Part shown: positions 9,897-18,665 of the stretch, piece by piece | How the letters are laid out: each line of letters starts with the position of its first letter | How positions within the stretch are numbered: the first letter of the stretch is position 1 | From: Leifsonia tongyongensis | Lineage (GTDB): Bacteria; Actinomycetota; Actinomycetes; Actinomycetales; Microbacteriaceae | Length of the DNA: 64,000 bases | Direction: 5' to 3' | Assembly (NCBI RefSeq): GCF_010686705.1 | Contig: NZ_JAAGWY010000002.1 | Span: 24,001 to 88,000 of the forward strand | Position numbers and translations under genes: made by a program | Notes under the pieces: generated by a model | Told to the model about the DNA's origin: nothing | Database searches by the model: none | Seen by the model: only the letters and a program-made list of their open reading frames with translations

Positions 9897-10400
9897 TCAC
9901 CCAGTTGTAGTGATTTTCAGCGCACGTGCTGCGATCTTTTCGGGCGTGAGATCGCTGTACTGAGGCTGCGCGCCGGTCAGCACGGGCACGTTGAGCAGGA
10001 CGCCGGGATTGATTCCGGACTGGAAGTAGACCGGTACGAGCGACCCGGGAGTCGCGTTCAGGTTGGTGATGAGAACGACCGTGTTACCGGGGGTTCCCAG
10101 TTGAAGGGATGCGGCCGGATCCAGTGTCAGCTTCACGGACTCCGAACTCACATCGTGCTGTATCTGCACCGGGTGGGGCAGATAGTCCTTGTTCACGAGG
10201 GTGGCGACGAGATTGCCGACCTTGCCGGTCGTGGTGACGATGACGGCGTTGCCGACGAAGACCTTGCCGGTCGAGCCGCTGACGCCATCGCTCGTCTCCT
10301 TGATGTAGAGGGTGTCCTGGGGTGCAAAGAGATCACAACTGGTCAGCAGCGAAAGAACGGCTGTTGCGACCACGACACTTTTCAGGACTCGTGCTTTCAT
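9897..10400 (-). CDS. Putative lipoprotein
   Basis: 167 residues. MKARVLKSVVVATAVLSLLTSC is a signal peptide ending in an LLTSC lipobox, so the mature protein should be anchored in the outer leaflet of the plasma membrane through Cys22. The rest is beta-rich, like an immunoglobulin-type or copper-chaperone-like fold, but no known family is recognised. I use the ATG at 10400; the longer reading to 10640 has shadow-like sequence. It is encoded directly upstream of cydA on the same strand, so a role in cytochrome oxidase assembly is possible but only inferred from position. Confidence 0.75.
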   Translation of the reverse strand: MKARVLKSVVVATAVLSLLTSCDLFAPQDTLYIKETSDGVSGSTGKVFVGNAVIVTTTGKVGNLVATLVNKDYLPHPVQIQHDVSSESVKLTLDPAASLQLGTPGNTVVLITNLNATPGSLVPVYFQSGINPGVLLNVPVLTGAQPQYSDLTPEKIAARALKITTTG

Positions 10401-10470
10401 GTGCGACCCCGATCCACTCGGCGCCCAGTATTCACCCCTCGGCGTTCGACACGCCAGATGGATTCCGCCT

Positions 10471-11394
10471 CTATTGACTGAGTTGGTCTCGCAGGAGGGG
10501 TGCAATTCGTTGGGTCTTCGCACTGGGGTGTGTGACCGCGAGGCGACAGACTCCGACGATCGCGATCGCGGCAGCGCCCATGGAGAGCAGAACCACCCAT
10601 GGTTGGGCGCTGGTGAATTCATGAAGAACCAGAGCCCCAACGGTCACGGCGACTATCGGATCAATGACGGTAAGCCCGGCCATGACCACGTCAGGAGTGC
10701 TCTGTGCGTAGGCGCGCTGGACCAGAGCAGATCCAACGAGCGCAGCAGTCGACAACCCGGCGACGCTCAACACGATCGGTAAGACTGCTGCTGCACTTGG
10801 CGGCTCATCGCTTTGCATGAGCGCTCCCACTCGGTCCATCGAGATCTTCGCAAGCGTTACAACCAGCCCGAAGAGAGCTCCGGCCCCAACGACAAAGAAC
10901 ATCGGCTTCAACGTCTCGCGAAAGACTGCATACGCGCCGGCGATGACCGCCAAGACCGCCGCAACGAGGCCCACGATTTCGTAGGCTTCAATGGCAGAGG
11001 CTGGACGGGGGCGAGTGACCAGGGCGGCGATGATCACGAAGATTGTGACGCCAACGCAGCACAGCGCGACCGCCCACCGCGCGGGCCCGCCGAGTGAAAT
11101 CCGTGACACTTTCACGTTCAGGACTGACGCGAACACCAGCCCCGACACTCCGAGGGGCTGGACAACACTGATCGGCGCCAGATAGAGGCCGCACAGCTGA
11201 AACGTGATTGCGAGGCAGATGATCAGGGTCCCAGCAAGCCAACTCGGCTGACGCAGAAGGTTGGAGAGCCGGACAAGAACCGAACGAGGAACGTTTGTGG
11301 TCCTCGCCTGTACAGCGCTGACGCCACGATGCTGAAATTGCGCTCCTATCGCGAGCAGAAGTCCTGCGATGAGCGCCAGTGAAATGCCCAACAT
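10471..11394 (-). CDS. DMT-superfamily (EamA/NIPA-like) membrane transporter
   Basis: About 307 residues from the methionine before LGISLALIAGLLLAIGAQFQHRG; an upstream in-frame start at 11460 would add 22 polar residues and has no better ribosome site. Nine to ten hydrophobic segments are arranged as two EamA-like halves. Similar actinobacterial proteins are annotated as DMT transporters or related to NIPA magnesium transporters; the substrate is unknown. The gene is divergent from the HigA-like regulator at 11595, with about 200 bases between, which may hold a shared control region. Confidence 0.75.
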   Translation of the reverse strand: MLGISLALIAGLLLAIGAQFQHRGVSAVQARTTNVPRSVLVRLSNLLRQPSWLAGTLIICLAITFQLCGLYLAPISVVQPLGVSGLVFASVLNVKVSRISLGGPARWAVALCCVGVTIFVIIAALVTRPRPASAIEAYEIVGLVAAVLAVIAGAYAVFRETLKPMFFVVGAGALFGLVVTLAKISMDRVGALMQSDEPPSAAAVLPIVLSVAGLSTAALVGSALVQRAYAQSTPDVVMAGLTVIDPIVAVTVGALVLHEFTSAQPWVVLLSMGAAAIAIVGVCRLAVTHPSAKTQRIAPLLRDQLSQ

Positions 11395-11594
11395 TTCCTG
11401 CGGAGAGGGGAACCCCACACGGCACCAGCTCTCCCGTTGTTGTCGCGCTTCCGCCTTCATCTATGGGACGAGCCTGTGCCCGTTTCATTACGTGGGTCCG
11501 AACAAATCTGTGGTCGCATCGCGGGATCGAGTGTTGCATAAATGCCACGGTTTGAGGCATAGTTGATCGTAGGACCGGAAAGGGAGTGGGCGCT

Positions 11595-11996
11595 ATGGCC
11601 GCGGTAGATGTCTTCTGGGAGGACCTCCGAGAGGACTTGAAGGACCCGGAGTTCCTGCGCGAGTATGTCGCGAATTGGGTCCGAATCACGACCACCGACG
11701 CGATCGTCAACGCCCTCGACGATGCGCGTGAACACGCCGGCATGAGTAAGGCTGCGCTTGCGCGTGCCATCAATGCTGAGCCCAGTGCGCTTCGAAGGCT
11801 ATTCGGTCGCGGCAGACGAGCGAACCCAACGGTTGGAACTGTCGCAGAGCTCGCTGCGGCACTCGGAATGCGACTGACCCTCGAGCCGCTTTCACTCGAG
11901 GAACGCGAGTCGACCACCAGACCCCTGTTGGATGGCGAAGTGCGAGACGCCCGAGCACTCGTCGAGCGTCTAGGAACTCCCGCTCTCGTTCAGTGA
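11595..11996 (+). CDS. HigA-like XRE-family regulator (orphan antitoxin type)
   Basis: 133 residues from ATG 11595, which follows AAAGGGAG by 8 bases. The N-terminal DLKDPEFLREYV and the helix-turn-helix MSKAALARAINAEPSALRRLF, followed by NPTVGTVAELAAALGMRL, match the addiction-module antidote (HigA/YdaS-like) pattern. Such proteins bind an operator in their own promoter. TGCCACGGTTTGAGGCA about 45 bases upstream is a weak candidate operator. No toxin-sized gene (RelE/HigB) lies next to it on either side, so it is either an orphan antitoxin or a plain repressor, perhaps of the divergent transporter. Confidence 0.75.
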   Translation: MAAVDVFWEDLREDLKDPEFLREYVANWVRITTTDAIVNALDDAREHAGMSKAALARAINAEPSALRRLFGRGRRANPTVGTVAELAAALGMRLTLEPLSLEERESTTRPLLDGEVRDARALVERLGTPALVQ

Positions 11997-12026
11997 CCGA
12001 CTGATTCCACAGACAGCTTCACCAAT

Positions 12027-12064
12027 AAGGAGAGGGTCGGCCCAGTCGGGCAGACCCTCTCCTT
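12027..12064. terminator. Bidirectional rho-independent-like terminator
   Basis: Perfect 12-base stem AAGGAGAGGGTC (12027-12038) with its complement at 12053-12064. The loop itself contains a nested GCCC-AGTC-GGGC hairpin. It lies between the convergent HigA-like gene and the epoxide-hydrolase-like gene and ends both transcripts. Confidence 0.85.
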
Positions 12065-12079
12065 GTTGACCGATGCCGA

Positions 12080-12985
12080 CTACTTGCCCTCGCCCACCGG
12101 CGCGAGGAAGTCGACGAGCAGCTCGTTCACACGCGCAGCCTTGTCGTGGTGCACCCAGTGGGATGCGTTCTCGAGGCGCTCCACGGCGACCAGGTTGGGC
12201 ACATCCTCTGCGTGCGGCTCGGCGAGGTCGGCGCCGAGGTAGCGGTCGCCCTGACCCCAGATGACGAGGGTCGGTGCCGAGATCGGGAGAACCTTCTGCT
12301 TCGAGCCCAGCCGGACGGCCGCGCGGTAGTAGTCGATCATCCCTTTGACCGCGCCGGGCTGCGACCAGGCTTCGGTGTACCGATCTAGCTGTTGGTCGGT
12401 GTAGGCCGGGTTGGCGTCGAGGAACTCCTTGAAGAACTTCCAGTTGTCGCGTTCCGCGTGGCGCTCGGGCGACCCTTTGAGCTGGAAGTAGAAGAAGTAC
12501 CAGCTCCTCCGCAGCTGACGCGGGTGCTTGAGTCCTTCGTTCAGCTTGCGCGGGTGCGCGGCGTTGAGGATGACGAGACGGTCGACCACCTCGGGGCTGT
12601 TCATGGCGAGCGTCCAGGCGACCGATCCGCCCCAGTCGTGTCCGATCACGGTTGCCTTCTCGCTTCCGAGCTCCCGGATGAGGGCCCGGATGTCGGCGGC
12701 CGGCTTGTCGGCGGTGTAGTCGGTGAAGTCACCAGGCTTCGACGAAAGGTTGTAGCCGCGAAGGTCCGGTGCGACAACGCGGAAACCCGCGTTTGCGAGC
12801 GGAGCGATCTGCTCGCGCCAGGTGTACCAGAATGCCGGGAAGCCGTGCAACAGCACGACGAGCGGCCCTTCGCCGGCTTCGACGTAGTGCAGGGTCACGT
12901 CGTCGCTGACCTTGGCGTAACCCTCGCGGAGGCCGGTGCCCGAGTCGATCGAGGCGGTGGTGAGGGTGGTGGTTGTGGTGTTCAT
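12080..12985 (-). CDS. Alpha/beta hydrolase, epoxide-hydrolase-like
   Basis: 301 residues from ATG 12985, which follows GGGGA by 7 bases; a start at 13024 would reach further into the control region. Motifs in order: HGFPAFWYTW (oxyanion-hole HGxP), GHDWGG with aspartate as nucleophile, a helical cap, and ASHWVHHDK with the catalytic histidine. Asp as nucleophile plus HGxP points to soluble epoxide hydrolase or fluoroacetate/haloalkane dehalogenase relatives rather than an esterase. It is divergent from a LAL regulator across a 165-base region with four CCCGGGT boxes and is the likely target of that regulator. Confidence 0.85.
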   Translation of the reverse strand: MNTTTTTLTTASIDSGTGLREGYAKVSDDVTLHYVEAGEGPLVVLLHGFPAFWYTWREQIAPLANAGFRVVAPDLRGYNLSSKPGDFTDYTADKPAADIRALIRELGSEKATVIGHDWGGSVAWTLAMNSPEVVDRLVILNAAHPRKLNEGLKHPRQLRRSWYFFYFQLKGSPERHAERDNWKFFKEFLDANPAYTDQQLDRYTEAWSQPGAVKGMIDYYRAAVRLGSKQKVLPISAPTLVIWGQGDRYLGADLAEPHAEDVPNLVAVERLENASHWVHHDKAARVNELLVDFLAPVGEGK

Positions 12986-13054
12986 TTCGAATCCCCTTTC
13001 AAGAGATTTCCTTGTTGATGGCACCGATCCTGCTCTTCAGGCACCGCCGTCGCG

Positions 13055-13104
13055 CCCGGGTAATACCCGGGTCTGCGCCCGGGTGGGCATCCGGAAACCC
13101 CGGG
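13055..13104. promoter_or_regulatory. Array of four CCCGGGT boxes in the hydrolase/LuxR divergent promoter
   Basis: CCCGGGT begins at 13055, 13066, 13078 and 13099. Spacings of 11, 12 and 21 bases place all copies close to one face of the helix. The first two form the palindrome CCCGGGTAATACCCGGG. Such phased direct repeats are typical of MalT/LAL activator sites, and a LAL gene begins at 13151. Confidence 0.55.
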
Positions 13105-13150
13105 TGCCGGGCACCGGGCGAACCTTGCCAAGGGGAGACCGCGATCCCTA

Positions 13151-16060
13151 GTGTCGGAGCAGACGGTGAGTGCCATGACGAGTCATGATGAGGGCCGTGC
13201 ACTGCGAGGCAGGCGCGTGGAATGCGAGGAGCTGGACCGGCTTCTCGCCGGCGCAGCTGCGGGCCACAGCGAGGTGCTGGTGCTCCGGGGCGAGGCGGGT
13301 GTCGGCAAGACGGCGCTGCTCGATTACGTCGTCCACCGCGCGGACGGCTTCGTCGTCGCGCGGGCCACCGGCGTGGAGTCGGAGGTCGAGCTCGCGTATG
13401 CCGTGCTCCTTCAGCTGTGTACGCCGTTTCTCGACCGCATCCGCCACCTTCCCGAACCTCAGCAGCAGGCGCTTGGCACGGCGTTCGGCTCGCGCACTGG
13501 TGAGCCTCCGGACCGGTTCCTCGTCGGGCTCGCGGTGCTCGGCCTCTTCGCGGAGGTGGCCGAGACCACGCCGCTTCTCTGTGTGCTCGACGACGCCCAG
13601 TGGATCGATACCGCCTCAGGTCAGACCCTGGCGTTCGTGGCCCGGCGCCTCGCTGCCGAACGGATCGGGATGGTCTTCGCCGTGCGGGATGCGGTGGCTG
13701 CGGATGCGCGCGACACGGATGCGCGTGGTACCGGTGCGCGCGACACGGATGCCCGTGGCAGGGGCACCCCGTCGGATGCGTTCGCCGGCCTCCCCGAACG
13801 CCACGTCCACGGTCTGGCCGACGCCGACGCATCCGCCCTCCTCGATTCGGTCATCGTCGGGCCGCTCGACGATCGCGTGCGCAGCCGGATCATCGCCGAA
13901 GCGCGCGGAAACCCTCTCGCCCTCCTCGAACTGCCCCGCGACCTGGATGCGGCCGAGCTCGCGTTCGGCATCGGCTCGGTCGACCGTGCCGCTCTCACCG
14001 GCCGGATCGAGCGCGGCTTCGCCCGGCGTCTGGATGCGCTTCCCGAGCCGACCCGTCAGCTGATGCTGATCGCAGCCGCCGAACCGTCCGGAGACGTGAC
14101 GGTGCTGTGGCGGGCCGCTGCGCTGCTCGGGATTCCGGCGGATGCAGTCGAGCCGGCGCAGGAGGCCGGGCTGCTCGAACTCGGTGCGCGGGTCCGCTTC
14201 CGCCATCCGCTGATGCGTTCGGCCGTCTACCGGGCGGCCTCTGAACGGGACAGGCGGAGGGCGCACGAGGTCCTGGCCGAGGCGATGAGCGGCGACGCGG
14301 ATTCCGACTACCTCGCGTGGCACCGGGCCGCGGCCGCTGCCGGCCTGGATGAGGGCATCGCCGCCGAGCTCGAGGGCTCCGCCGTCCGGGCGCAGGCGCG
14401 CGGCGGATGGGCGGCGGCTGCTGCGTTCCTGACCCGGTCCATGGAGCTGACCCCGGACCCCCGGGAGCGCGCTCGACGTGCGCTCGCCGCTGCCAATGCC
14501 CGACTGCAGGCCGGCGCGACAGACGCGGCACACGCCATGCTCGCGATCGCCTCGGCCGGACCGCTCAGCGACCTCGACGATGCCCGGGCGCAGCTGCTCG
14601 CTGCCGAGATCGCCTTCGCGTCGACGCGCGGTCGGGATGCTCCGTCACTTCTGCTCCGGGCGGCGAAGAGGTTCGAACCGCTGGATGCCGACGTTGCACG
14701 CGAGACCTACCTCGACGCCTTCACGGCAGCGCTCTTCGCCGGGCGGCTGGCCGACGGCGGAGGTGCGCTCGACGACGTGGCGCACGCGATCATCGACGCG
14801 CGCTGGAAGGACGCGGGGGACGAGCATCCGTCGGCGTGCGAGCCGTTGCTCAATGGATTCGCGGTGCTCGTCACGAGTGGGTACGCATCCGGAGTCCCGC
14901 TGCTCCGCGGCGCGCTCGATGCCATGCGAAGCGATCCGCTGAGCGACGCGGACGCCCTGCGGTGGCTCTGGCCGGCCGCGCGGGCTGCGCGCGCGATGGG
15001 CGACGATACGAGCTGGCTCGAGCTCACGGACCGACTCGTCCGGCTCGCGCGGGGGAGCGGCGCGCTCGCCATGCTGCCGATCGCCCTCACCGAGCGCTTC
15101 ACCGTCGAGCTTTTCACCGGGGATCTCCCGGCTGCGCTGGCGCTCGCTGCCGAGGCGGATGCAGTGACCGAGGCCACCGGCACAGCCCTGAGTCCGCACA
15201 TCGCGTTTCTGCGGGCGGCCTGGGGTGGCGGCGAGACCGAAGCCCGTGCGCTGCTCGAGGCCGCCCGCGCCGATGTCGCCGCGCGCGGCGAGGGCCTCTT
15301 TCTCATGGGGACGGAGCTGACGACCGCCGTGTTCCTCAACGCCTTCGGGCGGTACGACGAGGCTCTCGTGACGGCCGAGCGCGCTGCGGAGCATCCGTTC
15401 GAACTGGGCCTGTCGACGTGGGTGTACCCGGAGCTGATCGAGGCGGCGGTGCGCAGCGACCATGCGGATCGCGGGGCTTCCGCGCTGGGTCGCCTGGAGG
15501 AGATCGCTCGCGTGAGTGACACCGACTGGTCACTAGGGGTCCTGGCGCGGTGTCGCGCCCTGCTTGCCGGCGATTCTCTGGCCGAGGATTTGTATCGCGA
15601 GTCGATCGAGCGCCTGGGTCGCACATCCATTCGTATGGCGCTCGCGCGCACGCGCTTGCTCTACGGCGAGTGGCTGCGCCGCGGCGGACGGCGAATGGAT
15701 GCGCGCGAGCAGCTGCGCGCGGCCCACGAGTTCTTCCGCGAGGCGGGAATGGAAGGGTTCGCGGAGCGGACACGGCACGAGCTGGCGGCGACCGGTGAGA
15801 CCGTGCGCGCCCGCTCGGTCGACACCGCCAACCAGCTGACCGCGCAGGAGACGCTCATCGCGCGCCTCGCCGCGGAGGGCCGGAGCAACCCCGAGATCGG
15901 GGCGCAGCTGTTCATCAGCCCGCGCACCGTCGAGTGGCATCTCGGCAAGGTGTTCACCAAGCTCGGCGTCGCCTCGCGGCGGGGGCTGCGAGGTTCTGTG
16001 GTGGCGCCGGCCGGGCCGGGGCTGGGGGCGGTTCCGGTGGATGCGCGGCGGGCGCCCTGA
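13151..16060 (+). CDS. LuxR/LAL-family ATP-binding transcriptional regulator
   Basis: 969 residues (GTG start; ATG 13175 is an alternative). An N-terminal AAA/NB-ARC-like ATPase has Walker A GEAGVGKTALL near residue 50 and Walker B LLCVLDDAQWID near 150. A long helical TPR-like middle follows, then a C-terminal LuxR helix-turn-helix (LTAQETLIARLAAEGRSNPE and ISPRTVEWHLGKVFTKLGV). LAL proteins are MalT-like activators that bind an inducer and ATP, oligomerise and bind repeated short boxes. The four-box array upstream fits autoregulation and control of the divergent hydrolase. The following enoyl-CoA hydratase starts 36 bases after the stop. Confidence 0.92.
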   Translation: MSEQTVSAMTSHDEGRALRGRRVECEELDRLLAGAAAGHSEVLVLRGEAGVGKTALLDYVVHRADGFVVARATGVESEVELAYAVLLQLCTPFLDRIRHLPEPQQQALGTAFGSRTGEPPDRFLVGLAVLGLFAEVAETTPLLCVLDDAQWIDTASGQTLAFVARRLAAERIGMVFAVRDAVAADARDTDARGTGARDTDARGRGTPSDAFAGLPERHVHGLADADASALLDSVIVGPLDDRVRSRIIAEARGNPLALLELPRDLDAAELAFGIGSVDRAALTGRIERGFARRLDALPEPTRQLMLIAAAEPSGDVTVLWRAAALLGIPADAVEPAQEAGLLELGARVRFRHPLMRSAVYRAASERDRRRAHEVLAEAMSGDADSDYLAWHRAAAAAGLDEGIAAELEGSAVRAQARGGWAAAAAFLTRSMELTPDPRERARRALAAANARLQAGATDAAHAMLAIASAGPLSDLDDARAQLLAAEIAFASTRGRDAPSLLLRAAKRFEPLDADVARETYLDAFTAALFAGRLADGGGALDDVAHAIIDARWKDAGDEHPSACEPLLNGFAVLVTSGYASGVPLLRGALDAMRSDPLSDADALRWLWPAARAARAMGDDTSWLELTDRLVRLARGSGALAMLPIALTERFTVELFTGDLPAALALAAEADAVTEATGTALSPHIAFLRAAWGGGETEARALLEAARADVAARGEGLFLMGTELTTAVFLNAFGRYDEALVTAERAAEHPFELGLSTWVYPELIEAAVRSDHADRGASALGRLEEIARVSDTDWSLGVLARCRALLAGDSLAEDLYRESIERLGRTSIRMALARTRLLYGEWLRRGGRRMDAREQLRAAHEFFREAGMEGFAERTRHELAATGETVRARSVDTANQLTAQETLIARLAAEGRSNPEIGAQLFISPRTVEWHLGKVFTKLGVASRRGLRGSVVAPAGPGLGAVPVDARRAP
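13703..13762 (+). repeat. Four tandem 15-base units inside the LAL regulator
   Basis: Units such as GATGCGCGCGACACG and GATGCGCGTGGTACC alternate twice, encoding DARDT-DARGT-GARDT-DARGR. They form a short Asp/Arg/Gly linker between the ATPase motifs and are a likely place for length variation without frame loss. Confidence 0.7.
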
Positions 16061-16096
16061 CCGGCGGCGCCGCGACCTTGAGGGTTCGGAGGAATT

Positions 16097-16978
16097 ATGA
16101 CAACGCAGGAGCCTGTCGAGCTGGAGCCCCCACAAGGCGAGACGTTGCGCGTTCGCCGCGACGGCGGGGTACTCACGGTGGTGATCGCGGCGCCGCCGAT
16201 GAACCTCCTCGGACCCGAACTGGTGCGCGATCTGGTCTCGCTCATCCAGTGGGCCGAAGCGGATGAGGGCGTTCAGGTGCTCGTCTTCATGAGCGCCGAT
16301 CCCGACTACTTCATCTCGCATGTGGACGTCACGCAGATCGCCGCCTACCGGGCGGAGGCCGCGCGGCTGACGGGTGAAGCATCCATCGCTCTCCTGTTCC
16401 GGTACCTGAGCGCGAGCCGCCTCGTCTCGATCGCGCAGATCGAGGGGCGGGTCCGTGGAGCGGGCAGCGAATTCGTTCTGGCGTGCGACATGCGTTTCGC
16501 CGCTCTCGAGACAGCGATCTTCGGTCAGTTCGAGGGTGCGTTCGGACAACTCCCCGGCGGTGGCGCCGCGCAACACCTGACCAGGCTGCTCGGTCGCGGG
16601 CGCGCACTTGAGGTGATGTTGAGCGCAGACGACTACTCGGCCGAGCTCGCCGAGCGGTACGGCTGGATCAACCGAGCGATTCCCGGCGACCAGCTGTCTT
16701 CTTTCGTGCAGAGGCTCGCTCAGCGGATCGCGGGGTTTCCTGCAGCGGGACACGTGGCGATCAAGGAGCGCGTCAATGCGATCGCGCTGGCGCCGGTTGA
16801 GGATTTTCGGTTCGACTCGGATCAGTTCGGTGAGGGTGCGCGGACGCCTGAGGCGCAACGCTTGTTCGCTGCGGCGCTCGGGGCTGGGTTCCAGCAGCGC
16901 GAGACGGAGCTGGATCTGGGGGAGTGGCTGGGCGACCTTCCTGCCGCGGAGGGCGGCGACAGTTCCGATCAGAAGTAG
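16097..16978 (+). CDS. Enoyl-CoA hydratase/isomerase family protein
   Basis: 293 residues, start preceded by GGAGGAA. The crotonase fold is shown by EGRVRGAGSEFVLACDMRFA (oxyanion hole and CoA site) and FEGAFGQLPGGGAAQHL with one of the usual glutamates. The first usual HxxGAGxx segment is modified and the N-terminal strand reads PPMNLLGPEL, so the exact reaction (hydratase, isomerase or hydrolase on a CoA thioester) cannot be set. It is followed 30 bases later by an alpha/beta hydrolase, and both probably belong to the transcript of the LAL gene. Confidence 0.82.
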   Translation: MTTQEPVELEPPQGETLRVRRDGGVLTVVIAAPPMNLLGPELVRDLVSLIQWAEADEGVQVLVFMSADPDYFISHVDVTQIAAYRAEAARLTGEASIALLFRYLSASRLVSIAQIEGRVRGAGSEFVLACDMRFAALETAIFGQFEGAFGQLPGGGAAQHLTRLLGRGRALEVMLSADDYSAELAERYGWINRAIPGDQLSSFVQRLAQRIAGFPAAGHVAIKERVNAIALAPVEDFRFDSDQFGEGARTPEAQRLFAAALGAGFQQRETELDLGEWLGDLPAAEGGDSSDQK

Positions 16979-17008
16979 TATTTCCGACCCGAAGAAGGGG
17001 GTTCAACG

Positions 17009-17848
17009 ATGACCACGTCATACACGACCGCCAAGACGCAACACGTGCAGGCGGCCGACGGCATTGACTACGCGTACCGCGAGGTCGGCGAGAAGGAGTT
17101 GCCGCTTGTGCTCTTCCAGCATTTCCGCGGCAACCTGGACAACTGGGATCCTGCGCTCATCGACGCGCTGGCCGCTGGTCGTCGCGTCGTCACGTTCGAC
17201 AATGCGGGCGTCGCGGGGTCGTCCGGGCAGACGCCTTCGACTGTGGAGGCGATGGCGCAGCACGCGCTCGCGTTCCTGGACGCGCTCGACCTCGGGCGGG
17301 TCGATCTGCTCGGGTTCTCGCTCGGAAGTTTCGTTGCGCAGGAGATCACCCTGACACGGCCCGAGCTGGTTCACCGTCTGGTGCTCGCTGCGGCAGCGCC
17401 GAAAGGTGCTGCCGGGATGCACGGCTGGGCGCCCGAGGTCATCATGGCGATCGGCGGCCGCGGCCTCAATCCCCAGGGGTACCTCGATGTGTTCTTCGGG
17501 CATGAGGATGCGAGCCGCCAGGCCGGCCAGCAGGCGTTCGGGCGGATGCAGGCGCGGACTGCTGATCGTGACGCACCGACGACGTGGGCGACGCGGCTGG
17601 CGCAGTACGACGCGGTGGTGAGGTGGGGCATCCCGAATCACGCGGCGCTGGAGCGGTTGTCGGCGATCTCGGTGCCGACGCTCATCGGGAACGGCGACAG
17701 CGACCCGATGATCTTGCCGCACTACTCGTATCTGCTCGCCGGGTTGATTCCGGGTTCGCAGGTGAAGCTGTACCCGCATGCTGCGCATGGGTTCCTGTTT
17801 CAGCACCACGAGGAGTATGCGGCGGACGTCGCGGCGTTCCTCGGGTAG
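17009..17848 (+). CDS. Alpha/beta fold hydrolase
   Basis: 279 residues, start preceded by GAAGGGGG. Catalytic triad candidates are Ser in GFSLGSF, Asp in GNGDSDPM and His in HAAHGFLF. The N-terminus YREVGEKELPLVLFQHFRGN matches the bromoperoxidase/non-heme haloperoxidase-like subgroup, which are mostly esterases in vivo. It is probably cotranscribed with the enoyl-CoA hydratase gene. It is the last gene of ordinary high-GC composition before the accessory island. Confidence 0.85.
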   Translation: MTTSYTTAKTQHVQAADGIDYAYREVGEKELPLVLFQHFRGNLDNWDPALIDALAAGRRVVTFDNAGVAGSSGQTPSTVEAMAQHALAFLDALDLGRVDLLGFSLGSFVAQEITLTRPELVHRLVLAAAAPKGAAGMHGWAPEVIMAIGGRGLNPQGYLDVFFGHEDASRQAGQQAFGRMQARTADRDAPTTWATRLAQYDAVVRWGIPNHAALERLSAISVPTLIGNGDSDPMILPHYSYLLAGLIPGSQVKLYPHAAHGFLFQHHEEYAADVAAFLG

Positions 17849-18179
17849 GGCACGTTGAGGTCGGAGGCGGCGTCTGGCGGCCAACAAGTGAGCAGCCAGA
17901 AGCCTCATGAATACGATGCGAGCCGCCGTTTGACTGATGGCCCCAGCGTTTTCAGCACTAGCAGGGAGATACCCCTGGCTCCTCAGATGTTCCCCGCTCT
18001 GGGAGCGCTCCACCGGCCAAATTGTCTGGGCTGGCGCTGATGTGGCCGAGAGGCGCCGAGTAGAGACCAGGCCCCTGAATCCCACCGACCCTTGGTTCCA
18101 AGTCTGCGGTGCCCAACGAACATAGTCGAATCTCGTCGAAGTAGCGCTAGGGCGGCGACCGACCGATAATCTGTCACGT
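17849..18179. other. Intergenic left edge of the accessory island
   Basis: 331 bases without a supported gene. GC content falls visibly across it toward the right. I looked for a tRNA end, an integrase site and a direct repeat with the right edge (32543-32763) and found none convincing. GATAAT at 18165-18170 is a possible -10 box, placing the transcript start at or next to the ATG at 18180 (leaderless), but no good -35 box is present. Confidence 0.4.
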
Positions 18180-18665
18180 ATGACCGCGACACCGCCGATG
18201 AAGGAGCGACGCAAGACCCGCTCTCGACGTGGTCAGGCGTCATGGAAGTTTTTTTACGAGTGGGTGATCGTGGCAACCTTTCCTATCACTTTGCCACTGC
18301 TCATAATCTTCCTCCTAACGAAATCGCCCCCTGAGATTGCTCTGCCGACGGTGGCTATTTCCGGATATGCGATAGCGATTACCTATGCGTTTCTCTTCAA
18401 TCTCGAGGCGGATCACTGGCAGGATTCAGGCTCGCATCCGAGAGAACTGCTTGGCCGGGCCTTTCGATCCATGAGATTGCTTATCGTCATTTTCTCGGCA
18501 ATCTTTATCGCGTTGGCGGCTCTGGTCGACGACGTGCCAGTTCTGGCGAGTTACATTCAATCGGGAATTGTATTTTTATGGTCATTCAATTTCGCAGTAG
18601 CCGCGGTTGTCCTTGCTGCTGCCTCGGTGATATTTCGGCCCTACAGGAAACAGGTCACTAAATGA
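18180..18665 (+). CDS. Hypothetical integral membrane protein
   Basis: 161 residues: a basic N-terminus (KERRKTRSRRGQ), then four hydrophobic helices around residues 26-48, 56-74, 98-117 and 126-150. No family is recognised. It overlaps the next gene by four bases (ATGA), so the pair is made together. Base composition is clearly more AT-rich than the genes to the left, marking the start of the island. Two small linked membrane proteins beside a nuclease gene could be an effector or sensor pair of a defence system, but that is inference. Confidence 0.6.
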   Translation: MTATPPMKERRKTRSRRGQASWKFFYEWVIVATFPITLPLLIIFLLTKSPPEIALPTVAISGYAIAITYAFLFNLEADHWQDSGSHPRELLGRAFRSMRLLIVIFSAIFIALAALVDDVPVLASYIQSGIVFLWSFNFAVAAVVLAAASVIFRPYRKQVTK

